Origin: Ectocarpus siliculosus
Taxonomy: Eukaryota > Sar > Phaeophyceae > Ectocarpales > Ectocarpaceae
Assembly (NCBI GenBank): GCA_000310025.1
Contig: FN649742.1
Span: 841,383-905,382, forward strand
DNA: 64,000 nucleotides
Direction: 5' to 3'
The notes under the pieces are model-generated. The model ran no database searches. It saw nothing but the letters and a program-made list of their open reading frames with translations, and had not been told where the DNA came from. Both the position numbers and the translations under genes were made by a program. This document shows, piece after piece, positions 42,214-54,975 of the stretch (position 1 is its first letter; the number at the start of each line of letters is the position of its first letter).

Positions 42214-45200
42214 ATGGACGAAGGTAAGCACACGTGGAAAAGGGCACGACGGTAGATTTGCCGAAGATGGTTGCGAAACGTTGGGAGCGTACCGTATTTT
42301 TTTGTACACATCATCTGGCACGGGTTGTTAACTTGTTAGTTTTCCCCGGAAGAAGGCCAACCATCTCATGACGGCTCTTGGTGTTTCGATTGGGCTATAG
42401 ACTAAACCCGATAGAATTAATGAAGCTGTCTACCACTGGGTACCCCGCAAGCGATTCGTTCGGCGCTTATTCCCACTGCTGTGGTGGACGAATTTTGCAG
42501 ACTATACTACATGAGACCACATCCGTCTGGTAGGATATCAGTGGCACTTCGTCTGTAGAACAACGGGTAGACCGCGTATTTTGCTCACCTTCTATCTATT
42601 TGTTTCAGCGCCAGGTAAGCATGGTTGTGCACCAATCACACGGTTATACTACCCCAACCTGTGTTTCACGGTGCTTTCTCACGCAGACACTACACCCACC
42701 CGCCTGGGCGTAAATCACGAACTTGATTGACGTTTATAACCGATCCACGTATGTACTTTTGTATGTATGAGGTTGTTGATGAGTCGTATAGGGACGCCCA
42801 GCGTGTGTTCGTTCGTTGTTTGCCTGACATGCGGCAGCAATAGCACGAAACAAGCATAGATTGTCTCTTCTTGTTGCCTCTGCGAGTTCTGTATGCATGT
42901 TGTCCATGGCCATCCCAGCTATTCCCTGCTTGGTGATTTTTTCAAAGGTACTGTTGTAACATATGAAAGAATATTACGCTTTTCTGGTGTCCTCACGGAA
43001 GGTTGAAGTGGGTTTAGCATTTGGTGCTGAGAGGGTTCGCCCTGGTCGCTGCTATATACCACCGTCCTAAAAGGCACACTATCGCATTATTTCCCGTAAC
43101 GCACAGCGAATGCATCCACAACAACAGCATGATCGAGATCTCCCTCCTCAGTGTATTTTACCGGCGACTCGTTTCGGCAGACCCCTCACCTAGGAAGAAC
43201 GCGCAGTCAAGGTCTGGGTAGCCGCATGGGTAGATCTCGAAACCGCAGCTGACCACCCTGCCTGATGTGCCATACCGCCCCCCGCCCTCGCATCTCTCTT
43301 TGTTCCAGTATTGATAGAGGCACCTCATGTCGTACAGACGATGGAAGCGATTCTCTCGCGCGAGAACTATATCTACGAGAGTCAAGAGATGGACAACATG
43401 ACCCTGCTCAGGGCGCGTTTCCAAGAGAGGTACACCATTACCTTCTCCTGCATGCAGGAGAACTCGGTTCGCAGCACAATGAGGGCAATCCTAAGCGACA
43501 AAATCGAAAGCCAGCGACAGCGGAGCGTGGCGGCGACGTACATTGCCAAGGTCAGAAAATAGTACACCCCCTTTAATTGTCCCTGCCCTGAAACTTTCGA
43601 CCCGGAACGCTCTCAATACTTTGGCCTGACCCAGGGTATTTTTTGGAGTACATACACGGTGGACGTTTTTCTGTGTTTTTTCGGATATTCTATTTGTTCA
43701 TGGTCGACGCACCGGTAGCTCATCGAGTTCCATGTGGTGAGGCCGTACATCATTGTGGCCTTTGTCTTACATTTCAACAACGCAGAGGCCGGACGCCTTG
43801 GTTGCAGTGGGAGAAATCCGTGAGATGGGTGTGGCATTTGTGTGGAACGAGGGAACACACAATCAGTTATATTTTGTCTTCCTCCTTCCCGTAGGGAATT
43901 TTCTTCATGGTGTACCATTTTTCGTTGCGTGATGGTGGACGTGGGGGTAGGCTACCCCATACACTTTTCGACGGCTCCCTCCTCCTCCTGGCCAACCTTG
44001 AGTAGGCTACCGTGATGTACTGGGAATGTCTCGTTGCGGGACACTCTGAGGCTTGCCGTGTCTCCCTCAGTCCAAGCAACACATGCATTTTAGATCTTCA
44101 CGCAACAAGTGATTTGATGATGTTGCGCGATCGATTTGAATGAAATCATCGATACGTTCCCCACGTAAAGTGCTCCCCATTACAGCTCCGGCGTGAACCT
44201 GCAAGAAACGGGTCCCCGCATGTTCTCCAAGGGCTTAAAGCGAATCGTGATGCTGCCTCAGATTCTTCTTTTGCCGATTCTTCCGATTAGTTGCAGGTTG
44301 CACTCGTGGGCATTTTTTTCCCAACACTTACAGCAAAAAGAAGTGTTGGTCGTCCTCTAACTTCCCCCTTTATTTTTACTTGTGCGCATGACTTGTCCCT
44401 TACGACGTGGTGGCCAACAAGGCCAACTTTCGTCTCAACGTTGGACAATTTCGGATTGATCTGACGGACGGCGAGGTGGTTTTCCACTCCACTCAGCCGC
44501 TCAAGGGGATGACTCTCGGGGATTGCATCCCCCTACTTCACTCGTGGTAAGCAGCAGGCGACGGCACGCTGATACAGACATCGCGTACGTAGGGCCACAA
44601 TGTATCACATATGCATGCCAGGTTATATGGAGGGTGTTGTGTTCCAGTAGCAGAATCTCAACCCCACGCGCACGCATGCGGTGGGAAGCGCGAACTGCGC
44701 TCGGTGGCTTTTTGAGCGAGACGGATGGATGCGAGGCTCTCTGATGTTGTCGATCCCCATTCAACGGCGGTACATAGACTACAAGTATCCTGTTGTATAC
44801 AATATTACTATTCTGGTCATCTTGCAGATAAATACAACAACGTTGCAAATGTTCATCGGGCAACGATCGATTGTCACAATTTCAACTTCCAACAATAGCG
44901 GCACCCGTCGCTGCACCGCTGTCAGGCAACCCCGGCGCCCACATCCATCCGCGTATATACGAAGAGTATCGATACACCCCCGTCATACCCGCTCTCACAA
45001 AAAAATGCCGGACGACACGTCAACCTTCAGGTTCAAAGCGTTCATGGCCACTTTTGCCGTCTATCGCCATGGCATGAAGGCCCTCATCGAAGGACGGAGC
45101 CTTGAGGCAGCAGAGGGGGTCGTGGACCAAACGTTGTCCTCAATACGCGGTGGATCTAGCTCCTCGCCTTCAGAAGGTGCGGTGACGTCGCTGACCACTA

Positions 45201-48200
45201 TAGAGCGGGTACACACCCACGGTTTTGGAGCCTTAGGATACCTCATCCCAGACTGGGTGGTTGTATAAAAAAGGGAAGGAGGAACATGCGCTTGGCAGGA
45301 CTCGGGCTGACTTGAGCTTTTCGCAGCAAACAAACCCTGCGGGTGAGTGTTGATTGAGATTGTTCTAAATCACGAACGAAGATTTGATGCGCAAAGGAAG
45401 TTTCATTGCCCCAACGGCCTTTGTTCTTCCACAAGGGGAAGATAAAACGAAATTCAGTGCTCATCTGCTGGTTTTCGCCCGAGGGTGTCCATGACGGGAA
45501 TGGTTTGCATCAGCCACTTGCGTAGGGCGTTAGGGGGTGGACGGAGAACGCGGACTATCTTCCGCGGACGGACGTGGGACAACCGTATTTCAGCAACCGC
45601 ATGATGGCTAGAAGCCATGCCAATAGCAGCTTTGCCAGTCTGCCTTCCTACCTGCTTGCCTGACGCGTCATTTTGCGCCTCCTCCACCTCGCTTTCTCGT
45701 ATGCTCTAGCGCCGACGGCGAAGATAACGTCGGCATTCGTCACGCAGGCGATGGAAGACATCTTCAAGGGCAGGGAGTACGTCTACGAAGTGATACAGTC
45801 CGACTCCTCCGTCACCACGCTGAAAGCGAAGTTCACGGGAGGGTACACGGTACGGTTCATGTGCAAACCGGGGAACAACATTCGCAGCACTATGCTCGCA
45901 GTCCTCGAAGACAAGGTTGGCGACGAACGACAGCGGAGCGTCGTCGCGACGTACTTTGCCCAGGTAAAAGGACAATATTTGTTTTTTGCACGGTACTGCT
46001 GAAGGGCATGACACGTTCCACTTCGACGGTCGTCGCTCGCACGGAAGAACCTTCTTTCCAATGGCTTGTCGACACCATAAGCCCTAATTTTCTGTTTGCC
46101 AGACGAATACCTGTCGTCCTTTGAGTAGAACACAGGCTAATTGAGTATTGGCAAGTGATCTAGGTTATCCCCCTTCTAGCCAAAGAAAGGTTCATAATGG
46201 AATGGTTGTTATAACGTTGTTACCCTTGATTTCCGTGGATACCTGGGGCAGTTTACATACATGTAGCTGTCGCGCTTCCGATCGATGCAATCCATGTGAT
46301 GTACGCAAGAATTATTATCGTGTTGCTGTACGTTTACATGTGCCGCCCCCCACAACCAACCCCGTCCCGGGCGATCTGTTCGTTTCGGCGTGGCCAGGTT
46401 AACTTTAATCTCAACAACGGAAAGTTCGAGCTCGACATGCGTGACGGCGAGGTGATGTACAACTGCACCCTGCCTCTTGAGGGAATGACGCAATCAGACT
46501 GCACTCATCTTCTTCGATCATGGTGAGCAGTGCAATTCTTCTACTGTACACAGTACAAGGTTCGGAGATTTCGCAGGTGCTAGCCACCCAATCGAGTCGC
46601 TCCCCCGCTGGCCATACCCCGCAAATCCTTCTGCGGACGTCATGCTCAACGGCTTATTTATGTTGTCCTGTACATTTTCCCTTGGTGGGGGATGATGGGG
46701 GGTGCTGGTTCTATCCTGTGAAGGTTGCTCTATGCTGCTGAGCAGGTCTGCGCGTGGAAATCTCACAGTACGAAGATACAGCAGCAGTCGTTTTGTTATC
46801 GAAACGTCAGAGCCACCACTGCTGTACTAGTACAGAGTGGCTACTGTAGTCATCCGGCATTACGCATGCCGAGACCACGGATATGTAACCGAGAAGCACC
46901 CAAAACCGTTTGAAGCGGTAAGCAAGGGCTTACCGCCGTGGTCCGGGGAAGCCGATTTACGTGTGTGAGACTTTTGCGTGCGCGACACGCTCCCTTTCGT
47001 TGCGCATGGAGCTGTTTTCGTTGGCGAGGATAAAATAAGCGTTTGCACCAACCCCTTGCACCCTGGTGGTGCTCTGTTATACAGTATACTCACACATCCA
47101 GCTCCCACTCAACCAATGCACAACAACAAACAAACTACGCCATCAGGTTCTCGGTGTTCATGGCCACTTTCTACGTCTACATGCCCGGACTGAAACTCAT
47201 CATCGGGGGAGGGAGCATCGAAGACGCGAACGCGGCCAAAGCCAGGCTGTTGGAAGAGGAACGCGGCGGCGGTAGCTCTCGTCGCCCGGCACCCGAACCC
47301 GAACCCGTCTCGTCGTCGTCGTCTTTTTCTTCTTCTTCGACGACGACGACGACGCCGACGCCGACGCCCGCTCCGGTTCCCCAACCTTCGCCGGTGCGAC
47401 CTTCACGGGCGGCCGAGAACTCCGTCGCCGCCAAGGCATTCAAGGACCTGCTGCTCGAACGCGGGGACTGCTGCTCGCTGGAATCGGACGTCGAGGGTGC
47501 CTCGCACGTGGTGCAGGGCGTGTACGACTACAAGGGTGCTACGGCCGTGATCTGGGCCTGCGACAAGACGGACGAGAAGATGCTGGAGGTCCGGGTCTTC
47601 ATGGTGGATGCCGTTCCCCGGCACCGAGTGGAGCCCCTGTCACGACTCATCGAAAAAGTGAACACCAACAGCGCCGTCGGGGGCTTCAAGCTCGGTGAGA
47701 AAATGTGAAACTGCGTACCACATAAACTATGGGTCTTTGTTTTTGGAGTGACGTCGAAAACAGAAAGTGTCAACGACCTGTGATAGGGTTCTGTTTACGC
47801 AAGGAAAGGAGGGAGTTTTTTTGTTTGAGGTTTCGCCGGATGCATGTTAATCGCAGCCGTTTGGACATGACTGGGATCTCTCGGCACCCCGCCGCGACGT
47901 ACCTTGCATGCATCTTAATCGCAGCCGTTTGGACATGACTGGGATCTCTCGACACCCCGCCGCGACGTATCTTGGTGTTTGATCATGAAACCGCCACCCC
48001 CCGGTATACATCCATTTCGCGTACCTGACATCGTATTGTACCGCTGTGCCGAATACGTACATGACTTTTGGGGGCTCGACAGATGAGGAGAACGGACGGC
48101 TGTACTACGGGTACAGCGTTCCGTACGGTGGTCTAACGGATGGTCAGCTCACGGTCCTCGTCAGGGGAAAGTCCCTCCAGCTTTGCCTTGGTGAGACGCC

Positions 48201-49240
48201 GCCGCTTCTCTGTAGTTCTACGTCCCGCCGCTATTCTCTGTGTCTGTGTTTTGTTTCGCTCAACTTCCATTGTCTTGGGGGCAACAATGACCCATCCCTT
48301 GTCTGCGCTACGTGATACCTGGTAGAGAATAACGTTGACGCTTAGCGGGTATTTATTTCTCACCCTGAGCTGAAAAAAACGCCACCTTGTGAGCACTAGG
48401 CAGCGCCGACACATGGGGGAAATGCGTTGAAGATGATGCACTAGGCAGCGCCGACACATGGGGGAAAGGCGTTGAAGATTATGACATAACGTTCACCACG
48501 ATAATAGCTGGGGAGAGTTTGGGTCCTTTTCTTACGACCTCTAGCCTCAACAGTATTACTGATTTTTTTCGGTACATCTGTCGCTTTCGTGGATACATCT
48601 CATCTCGCGTCGCGCCAATTGTGTGCAACGCAAAGACCCGCCGCGTCCGTTCTCCGCGCCGTCGTCCACATTTTCGGTCAAGCGCAGGGACCCACCTGGA
48701 ATTCCTCCCGTCGATTAAAGCCGTCATTCACGACAGCGCTCCCGTCCCCCCCTCCGTCGACATGATCCGGTCTACGTACCACACGACGAGGGACAACCCG
48801 GAGTCCGACTTCCACAAGAACGAGCTGGTGCCGTCCCGGCACGAAGGCCCTTCGGCTGCCACCATGCCGGGTGTAAATCGCCATCGCCCCCGACCGCCGC
48901 CACCCGCCTACGGGTTCGGGACGGCCCCGAGTTCGCGGGACGTCAAGGACGCCGCGGGGGTGATGCCGCGCGTGCCGCAGCTGGCGGTCGAAGACCTGGA
49001 CTTTCAGGACGAGTCGGGCAGGGGTGGCATGGGGTTCGTGAGGAAAGCGGTGTACCGGAAGGGCGCCGAGGTGGCGGTGAAAGAACTCCTGCCAAGCCTG
49101 GCGAAGGACGACTACGACCTGTTCGTGAGAGAGATGCGGGTACACTTTAGCATCCCGTCGTTCCCACACATCGTGCCCGTGAGTCTGACTTGACGTTTTT
49201 GACGTTTTTGACGTTGTTGATGTTGATTTCGCGAGCTACC

Positions 49241-49277
<37 letters not shown>

Positions 49278-52200
49278 GTGATAGATGTACCATTTTTTTC
49301 ATCGGGAATAGAGGGACATTTTGCTGTTCACCACTTTGGCTTTTCAAACATTTTGGTGAGCAAAGTCGGGGGCAGGCGTAGGGCATCTACCATATCCCAC
49401 CACGTTCCAATTCGACGTACGTTCCTGGGTGGTGTTAGTGTGACAATCAGCCAAGTTTCTCTGTGCCCCGCGTGTCTGACGTTTCACCTACGTACCGAGC
49501 GATGTGAGAAATAGCTGTTGGTGTTATATACTAAAGCTTGAGCGACGCTGAACCGCGCATAGGCTCATCGGTCGCATCTTCTCCAACGGATGGTCCGCTG
49601 AAACCACACAGCAATAAATAGTTGAGATTCGCCCACCAACATAATCTAATATTCAAATACTCAACGCCTTTCCCCCCGCGATGGTATTCACAACACCAAA
49701 ACCCACAACCAGATGGTGGGCGTCACTCAAAGGAGCAAGTCCGACCGCGCGCTGCGGCTTGTGACGGACTGGTGCAACGGCGGTTCCCTGCAGACCCTGC
49801 TCAACGACGCGTTTGGTGGAGACGAAATGGAGGTATGTAGAAGAGGAACACCTGACGTACACTTTTACACACGATGGATTCTGCAAAGACGGGGTGACAC
49901 CGATGCCGCGCCATAGCGTATGGGGCAGATATGTATGGCTGTTCATGCAGTGATAGCGTCCCTCATGAACGCTTGTTGGTTGCGGGGGGCAGTCGCGATT
50001 CTGCGTCTGTCTGCGCTTGATAGGAGAAAGGGTAATGATGCGGAAGTCTTTGTAGTTGCTCCGTTGCCCTGACAAATTGTCCAACCGGCTTCGTGCCGCA
50101 AACACCACCGTGCCGTTGCCTGCGTGGTGCAGCGTTATTGCCGACTCGCCCATTGACTCGCTGGTTTTGCACGCAGGTTATCACCTACGGTGACGCGTTG
50201 AAGTATGCTCGCCACATCGCCGCGGGGGTTGACCACCTTCACCGGCACAAGCTCCTTCACCTCGACCTCAAGCCCGGCAATGTCATGGTGAGAGAGGGAG
50301 GTTCATGAAGACACAACAAAGAGGGTTATCACCATGCCGCCCCCCCTTTGATTCGGCTTTGGTGTCTCAACAGTCTAACCGTCAGTGCAACGGAAGAGTG
50401 CTGCCCTGCCGGATCGATGCTCGTACTGAAAAAAATTGAAACAACGGTGGCCGAAGACTCTTCGACTCGAGAGAGACATAGCGATTGTACGGCACTGACA
50501 TGAACGTACCAAAGGGTGGCGAGATGAAGTATTCTTCGTCCTGCGCACATGAATAAAAAACGATTGCCTGGGTAGGTCTCAATCTTTGGCTGCGAGAAGC
50601 ATATTGTCCTGGCTGTAACTCATACATGTACGATCTGACAATCGGCAGCTCGACAGAGCCGGCGGCGGGGGCAAAGCGAAGCTGACGGACTTCGGCCTGG
50701 CCAAGATCATCTCGAACGGTACCCAAACATCCAACCGCACGCTAGGCGGAACATTCGGGTAAGTTCGGTCACCCGCGTGGATGGTTCAACTATACCAGAA
50801 CGCCATGACTGACAATGACAAGCGCTTGGTAAAATAGAACGCGTGCGTTTTCGCCGCCGGGGTGGTTGGGACAATGGCGGTGACGCCCTTGTTCGGTGGT
50901 ACTTCACGGACGGAAGTTCAATTCCCACCAGAGAGAGGGCGGTCATAGCAGCCTATATGTACCAAGAACAGAAGGCGACGTGACTGTGTAACGGGCGTAG
51001 CTGATTTGGCAACGACCACGCTCACTTCCGCCGAGACACAAAACCCCCCGAGAATTCTGGGCTGTGGCGTGTTTCCACAAAATCTATGCCCTGGTTTTTT
51101 TACCCTCTTTCGTCTGCCATTTTCCAAAAATGAATCACTTGCCCCCAAGGTTTTTAACTTTCCACTCAGTACCCCAAGCAACTCCCCACGCATCCTTTCT
51201 CAAACGCGCCAGTTTCATGGCGCCTGAGGTCATCGAGCCAGGAAAATTCACGAAGGAATTGAGGAGCGGCCCTCACACCGACGTCTTCGCGTTGGGCGTT
51301 ACCGTCTTCCTGCTGTTCACCGGCTACCACCGCCCCTACAAGCCCGATGTTTCTGGCCATGCTATCAACCAGGAGGTTCGTCTTTTCACATTTCTTTTGT
51401 GTGTAGGTTTCGCCCAAGGCCAAAAGCCTTTTTTTCTCGATGCTCTTCCAACGCGATTCGTCAGAAGCATTCGTAAGACAGGATCGTGACCTGGTGGTGG
51501 TGGTGGTAGTAGTGGTTATCGCGTGAAGCTCTCTTCCCTTGTGCGTACTGCCGTGCATGTTTGCATTATCAAAAGCTTCGATTGGGCTTCGATTGGGACA
51601 TACTGTTTACGTGCTGCGTACGCTGTGAGCTCTCACCAGCCAACCTCCGACTGCACTCTAGATTTTGGTACACTGGTGGAAGGTCACTTACAATCGTTTT
51701 TGTGCCTGTCCCGGGAAACAGGGCATGCCAACTTCGCCGAGCTCCGTCAACCATCGTTGCATTTGTTTCCTTTTGTACGCATCGAACGCCTCTCAGCCAG
51801 TCGCCGTTCTGCTCATTATATCTTGGCTAGTCGTACGTGGCTCGCGCGTGCGATCCAGCAAACAAAACTACATACCGAAAAGACCGTAGTATCTATAAAG
51901 GTTGCACCCGGTAAAAATGTCCTAAGGAGGAACGGGTAAAACATCCTCGGGTCGTGGCCACCAAAAGGATGGGGTATGTATAGCTCGGGTGGTTGAGTTA
52001 GACCGGTCGGGTGTACACGTTAATATTACCACACCCGCAGCACCAACATTTTGTGCAATGGGTTCCCATCCAACAAGAATTTTTTCATTACCACCAGAGT
52101 GAGGACATCCAAGCGAGAACTTAAGAAAAAGCAATACACGCCGGTGTTTAATCTGTACGTGTCCCGGGCGAATCAACACCATCTGCACTGCTGGCGGCAG

Positions 52201-52892
52201 GTGTGCCGGGGTCTCCGCCCCGAATTTCCCGCCGGGTTTTCCTGGCCTGGAGGAAGCCCCGTAACTGAGCGGGTCCAGAACCTCATCCAGGGGTGCTGGG
52301 CGAACGACCCGGAGAAGCGTCCAGCGGTGGACCATATTCTCAACACCCTCTACCAGATAGAATCCATGGTGCGTTGTTCGCGGTTCATGGGGTTGGCATG
52401 GCTCGTCGCAACCATTCCACGCTCTTGTTGCTTCTTCTGTGGGTGATTCTTCGTGTGTTGTCAGGTCGACCGTTTGGTGTTGAAGGATGTTGATGCTTTT
52501 ATGTGGTTGAGATCCACACCTCAGCAGCAGCTAAGAGCACCCTGCATGATAAAAAATAGTTCGCGGCGACACGAGGGTCAGCAGCTACACAGCATGATGC
52601 GACTAGAGAGAAAGCGGAGGCTGCACGCTCTGTGTGTGTGTGTTTTTTCGTCCTATTTACTATGGCGACACCAATCGAGGAATTTCGGGCACACGGCAAC
52701 AATCGGTTGTTCAAACGCACACGGCATTGGCACCCTCGCACGTTTTTCGCTTTGTTTAAATCAATCCTCGCACCCGGTTGTCAATTCTCTTGCTTCTCCC
52801 GTGTTGTGCGAAAAAAGGTCAAGGACGCCGACGGCATGGAGCGAGCAATCTCTCCGCAGACCCTGCCAATCGTATCCTCATTCAGGTTGTGA
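42214..52892 (+). CDS. protein kinase with three N-terminal YbjN-like modules, complete 15-exon gene, 931 aa
   Basis: Exons: 42214-42223, 43309-43550, 44422-44546, 45031-45176, 45710-45963, 46398-46522, 47147-47694, 48083-48190, 48688-49178, 49713-49832, 50177-50287, 50649-50758, 51213-51375, 52201-52368, 52818-52892. All GT-AG, all phases match, 2796 nt in total; start context CACCATGG. Three modules (about aa 1-174, 175-330, 380-535) share the pattern YT(I/V)xFxC, (S/N)xRSTMxAxLxDK, RQRSVxATY, then FxLDxxDGEV, PLxGMT and a final helix (MKALIEG, LKLIIGG, IKAVIHD). I assign them to the YbjN-like fold by pattern, not by search. The linker in exon 7 is Ser/Thr/Pro-rich. Kinase domain: GRGGMGFV, VAVK lysine, HLDLKPGN, LTDFGLAK, MAPEV, ending in WANDPEKRP; all catalytic residues are present (HLD in place of HRD). 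No signal peptide or membrane span, so probably cytosolic. Confidence 0.88.
47842..47977. repeat. 68-bp tandem duplication in intron 7
   Basis: Two nearly identical copies containing TTAATCGCAGCCGTTTGGAC (second at +68). Confidence 0.85.
48392..48481. repeat. 45-bp tandem duplication in intron 8
   Basis: GCACTAGGCAGCGCCGACAC occurs at 48393 and 48438. Confidence 0.85.
49243..49276. repeat. (GA)n microsatellite in intron 9
   Basis: Uninterrupted GA dinucleotides just downstream of the donor of the exon ending at 49178. Confidence 0.9.
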
Positions 52893-54583
52893 TACGAGCA
52901 GGCCCGTGGCATGGTTGCTCGTAGAGAGGCAAGGTTTTGGTGCTATATGTAACATACGCAATGCATGACACAGCGAGCAGCACGCGAAAAGCTATTAAAA
53001 AGGTGGATTGTTGATCACGCCGCTAGCCCGCTCATCTGCCGTGTGACACTCGGCATGACCGTACAGTAGTACTATTTCTCGCTCGCTGGCCCATCTACAT
53101 GTGAAGTCTGGCGCGGCAGCGAGGCGGTTTTTTTCCCTCTGCGTTTCGTACATCACCGTAGTATAATAAGCGCCATTGAAAGAGTTGGGGTTCTCGGGAG
53201 AACGGGAGCCCTACGCATAAGAGAGTTAATTCAAGTGCATGTTGTCCCTGCCGAGACGTTGGATATTAGGGGAGAAACCGAGGTACCGAGGTTGAGATTT
53301 TCTTTGCGGCGAAGGGCAGGCGGAGTGTGAACGTTAGTAAATAGCAGTATCGGCTCTATGCTAGATAGAGCTGGGGTTGGGCCTCCAGCCTCGACATGTT
53401 GTGCTGATTGTGGTTGACTTGTCCGGCGTCCAGGGTAGTACGTACGATGATGTGCAGGATAGTGATTTGCGGGTATGTTTGTGCCGCTACTACCGCGATG
53501 ATGATGTTGATGATTATGATATGCTCCTCCGGTGTGGGCAGGCTTTGTTGAACTTGATGTGTGGGCTTGCGTCTTCCTCTTCGGTACTGAACGAAGCATG
53601 CTACTACCCAGGATGCGTGACAGCGACATACGTTGTCAGCCCCCCCCGATGCTCGTATGTCGAATGTTTGTTACTGATTATCTTGCCGCCCCCACCCTAC
53701 TACATACCCCCCCCCATACATACTTAAAAGTTGAAGTAGGATAGAACCCCAGCAGTGTGAGGTGATACAAGTAGCAGAGAAACATGAGTGCGAGTGAGGA
53801 GGGCAAAAGCGTGAGCAGGAAGACCTTGTATCGAGCTTCGTTTGCGCTTGACCGCGCTGTGTACACCCATCTATACCGTATTCTATTCCCTTCAATACAT
53901 GAATACGTATTTTTCCTTCCTCCCTATATTGATCATGGCCTTTCCGTCCTCTTTTCCCATGTTTTCCTGTTCTTCTCCTTGGTTCGTTACGGTATTACCT
54001 TTTCTCGTATCCCCTTCTATTTCTCGGACTGTTGTGGTTGTCGTGTTGTCTGCTTTCTGGGTCTGTTTGGGCTTTTTGGGTATGCTTTGAAGTAGTTGTT
54101 TTGTGTTTTTTCGATTTGTTTCTTCGAACCGCCAGTATTTTCGCGTTTTTTCAATTTTTGGCCACCACCATAGAAACATATCACCCCCTGTTGGGCGGTA
54201 CGCCTGCTTTCTGTATGCACTGTGGGGCCTTCCGATTGCTGTTTTTTTGCTATTTTTCCTCCTAGCACCACGAATATTTGCCTGGTTTGTGACCAACCAA
54301 GGGCTAGATTCTGGCAATGAGCTATCGTGATAATCAACAGAACCAACAACGGCGCAAAGCGTAGGCAGGATCGGTTTTCAACACTCCCTTCGTCGTCGCT
54401 GGACATGTAACATGTCGGGGTTGTCTTGACCATACTTGCTGTGCGCAGGGCCTGTGTTTTTTTTTTTATGTGTGGGTTTCCCCCCCCCCTTTCTGACCAG
54501 TGCCGTATTCTCGTAGCACTGCTGTTTCACACGAGAGGGTGTAATCGTTCATGGTAGTATAGCAAAATCGCGTCACCTTCAAG
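52893..54583. other. no gene recognised
   Basis: 3' flank of the kinase gene, then T-rich sequence (53.87-54.3 kb) giving hydrophobic chance frames. A poly-C run lies at 54481-54490. Earlier exons of the IFT74 relic would be expected here but none was identified. Confidence 0.3.
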
Positions 54584-54975
54584 ACGAATATGACCGACGC
54601 AAAAGTGGAGGTGCTACAGAAGCGGGACAAGGAGATGACGGAGTTCATGGAGAAGTTCGACCAGACCAAGCAGTAGGAGGTCCTCGACGACCAGCGATCG
54701 GCAAAGTACACGATCGTAGGCCTCCTGGAGCACATCAGCAATGACCTCGAGTCTCAGCGCCACATCCCGGACAAGGGCGGCACGAGGGTGAGCGAGCCGC
54801 GCACAGCCTACAGCCGCTGCCCCGCAATTGGGGGACAAGCTTCGCACGCACGCTTGTTGTCTTCAAATTTAATATCGATCTTTGCTCAGTGCCTTGTAAC
54901 ATCCTTACCGATCCAACTGACGCGGATGCCTTCCGCGGTTATGGGTAGACGCTTCTCTTTCTCAGCTCTTTGATA

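Noticed and set aside
53842-54090. Hydrophobic frame that could be a membrane protein
   Set aside because: T-rich DNA gives hydrophobic codons by chance; no start context, homology or neighbouring exons.
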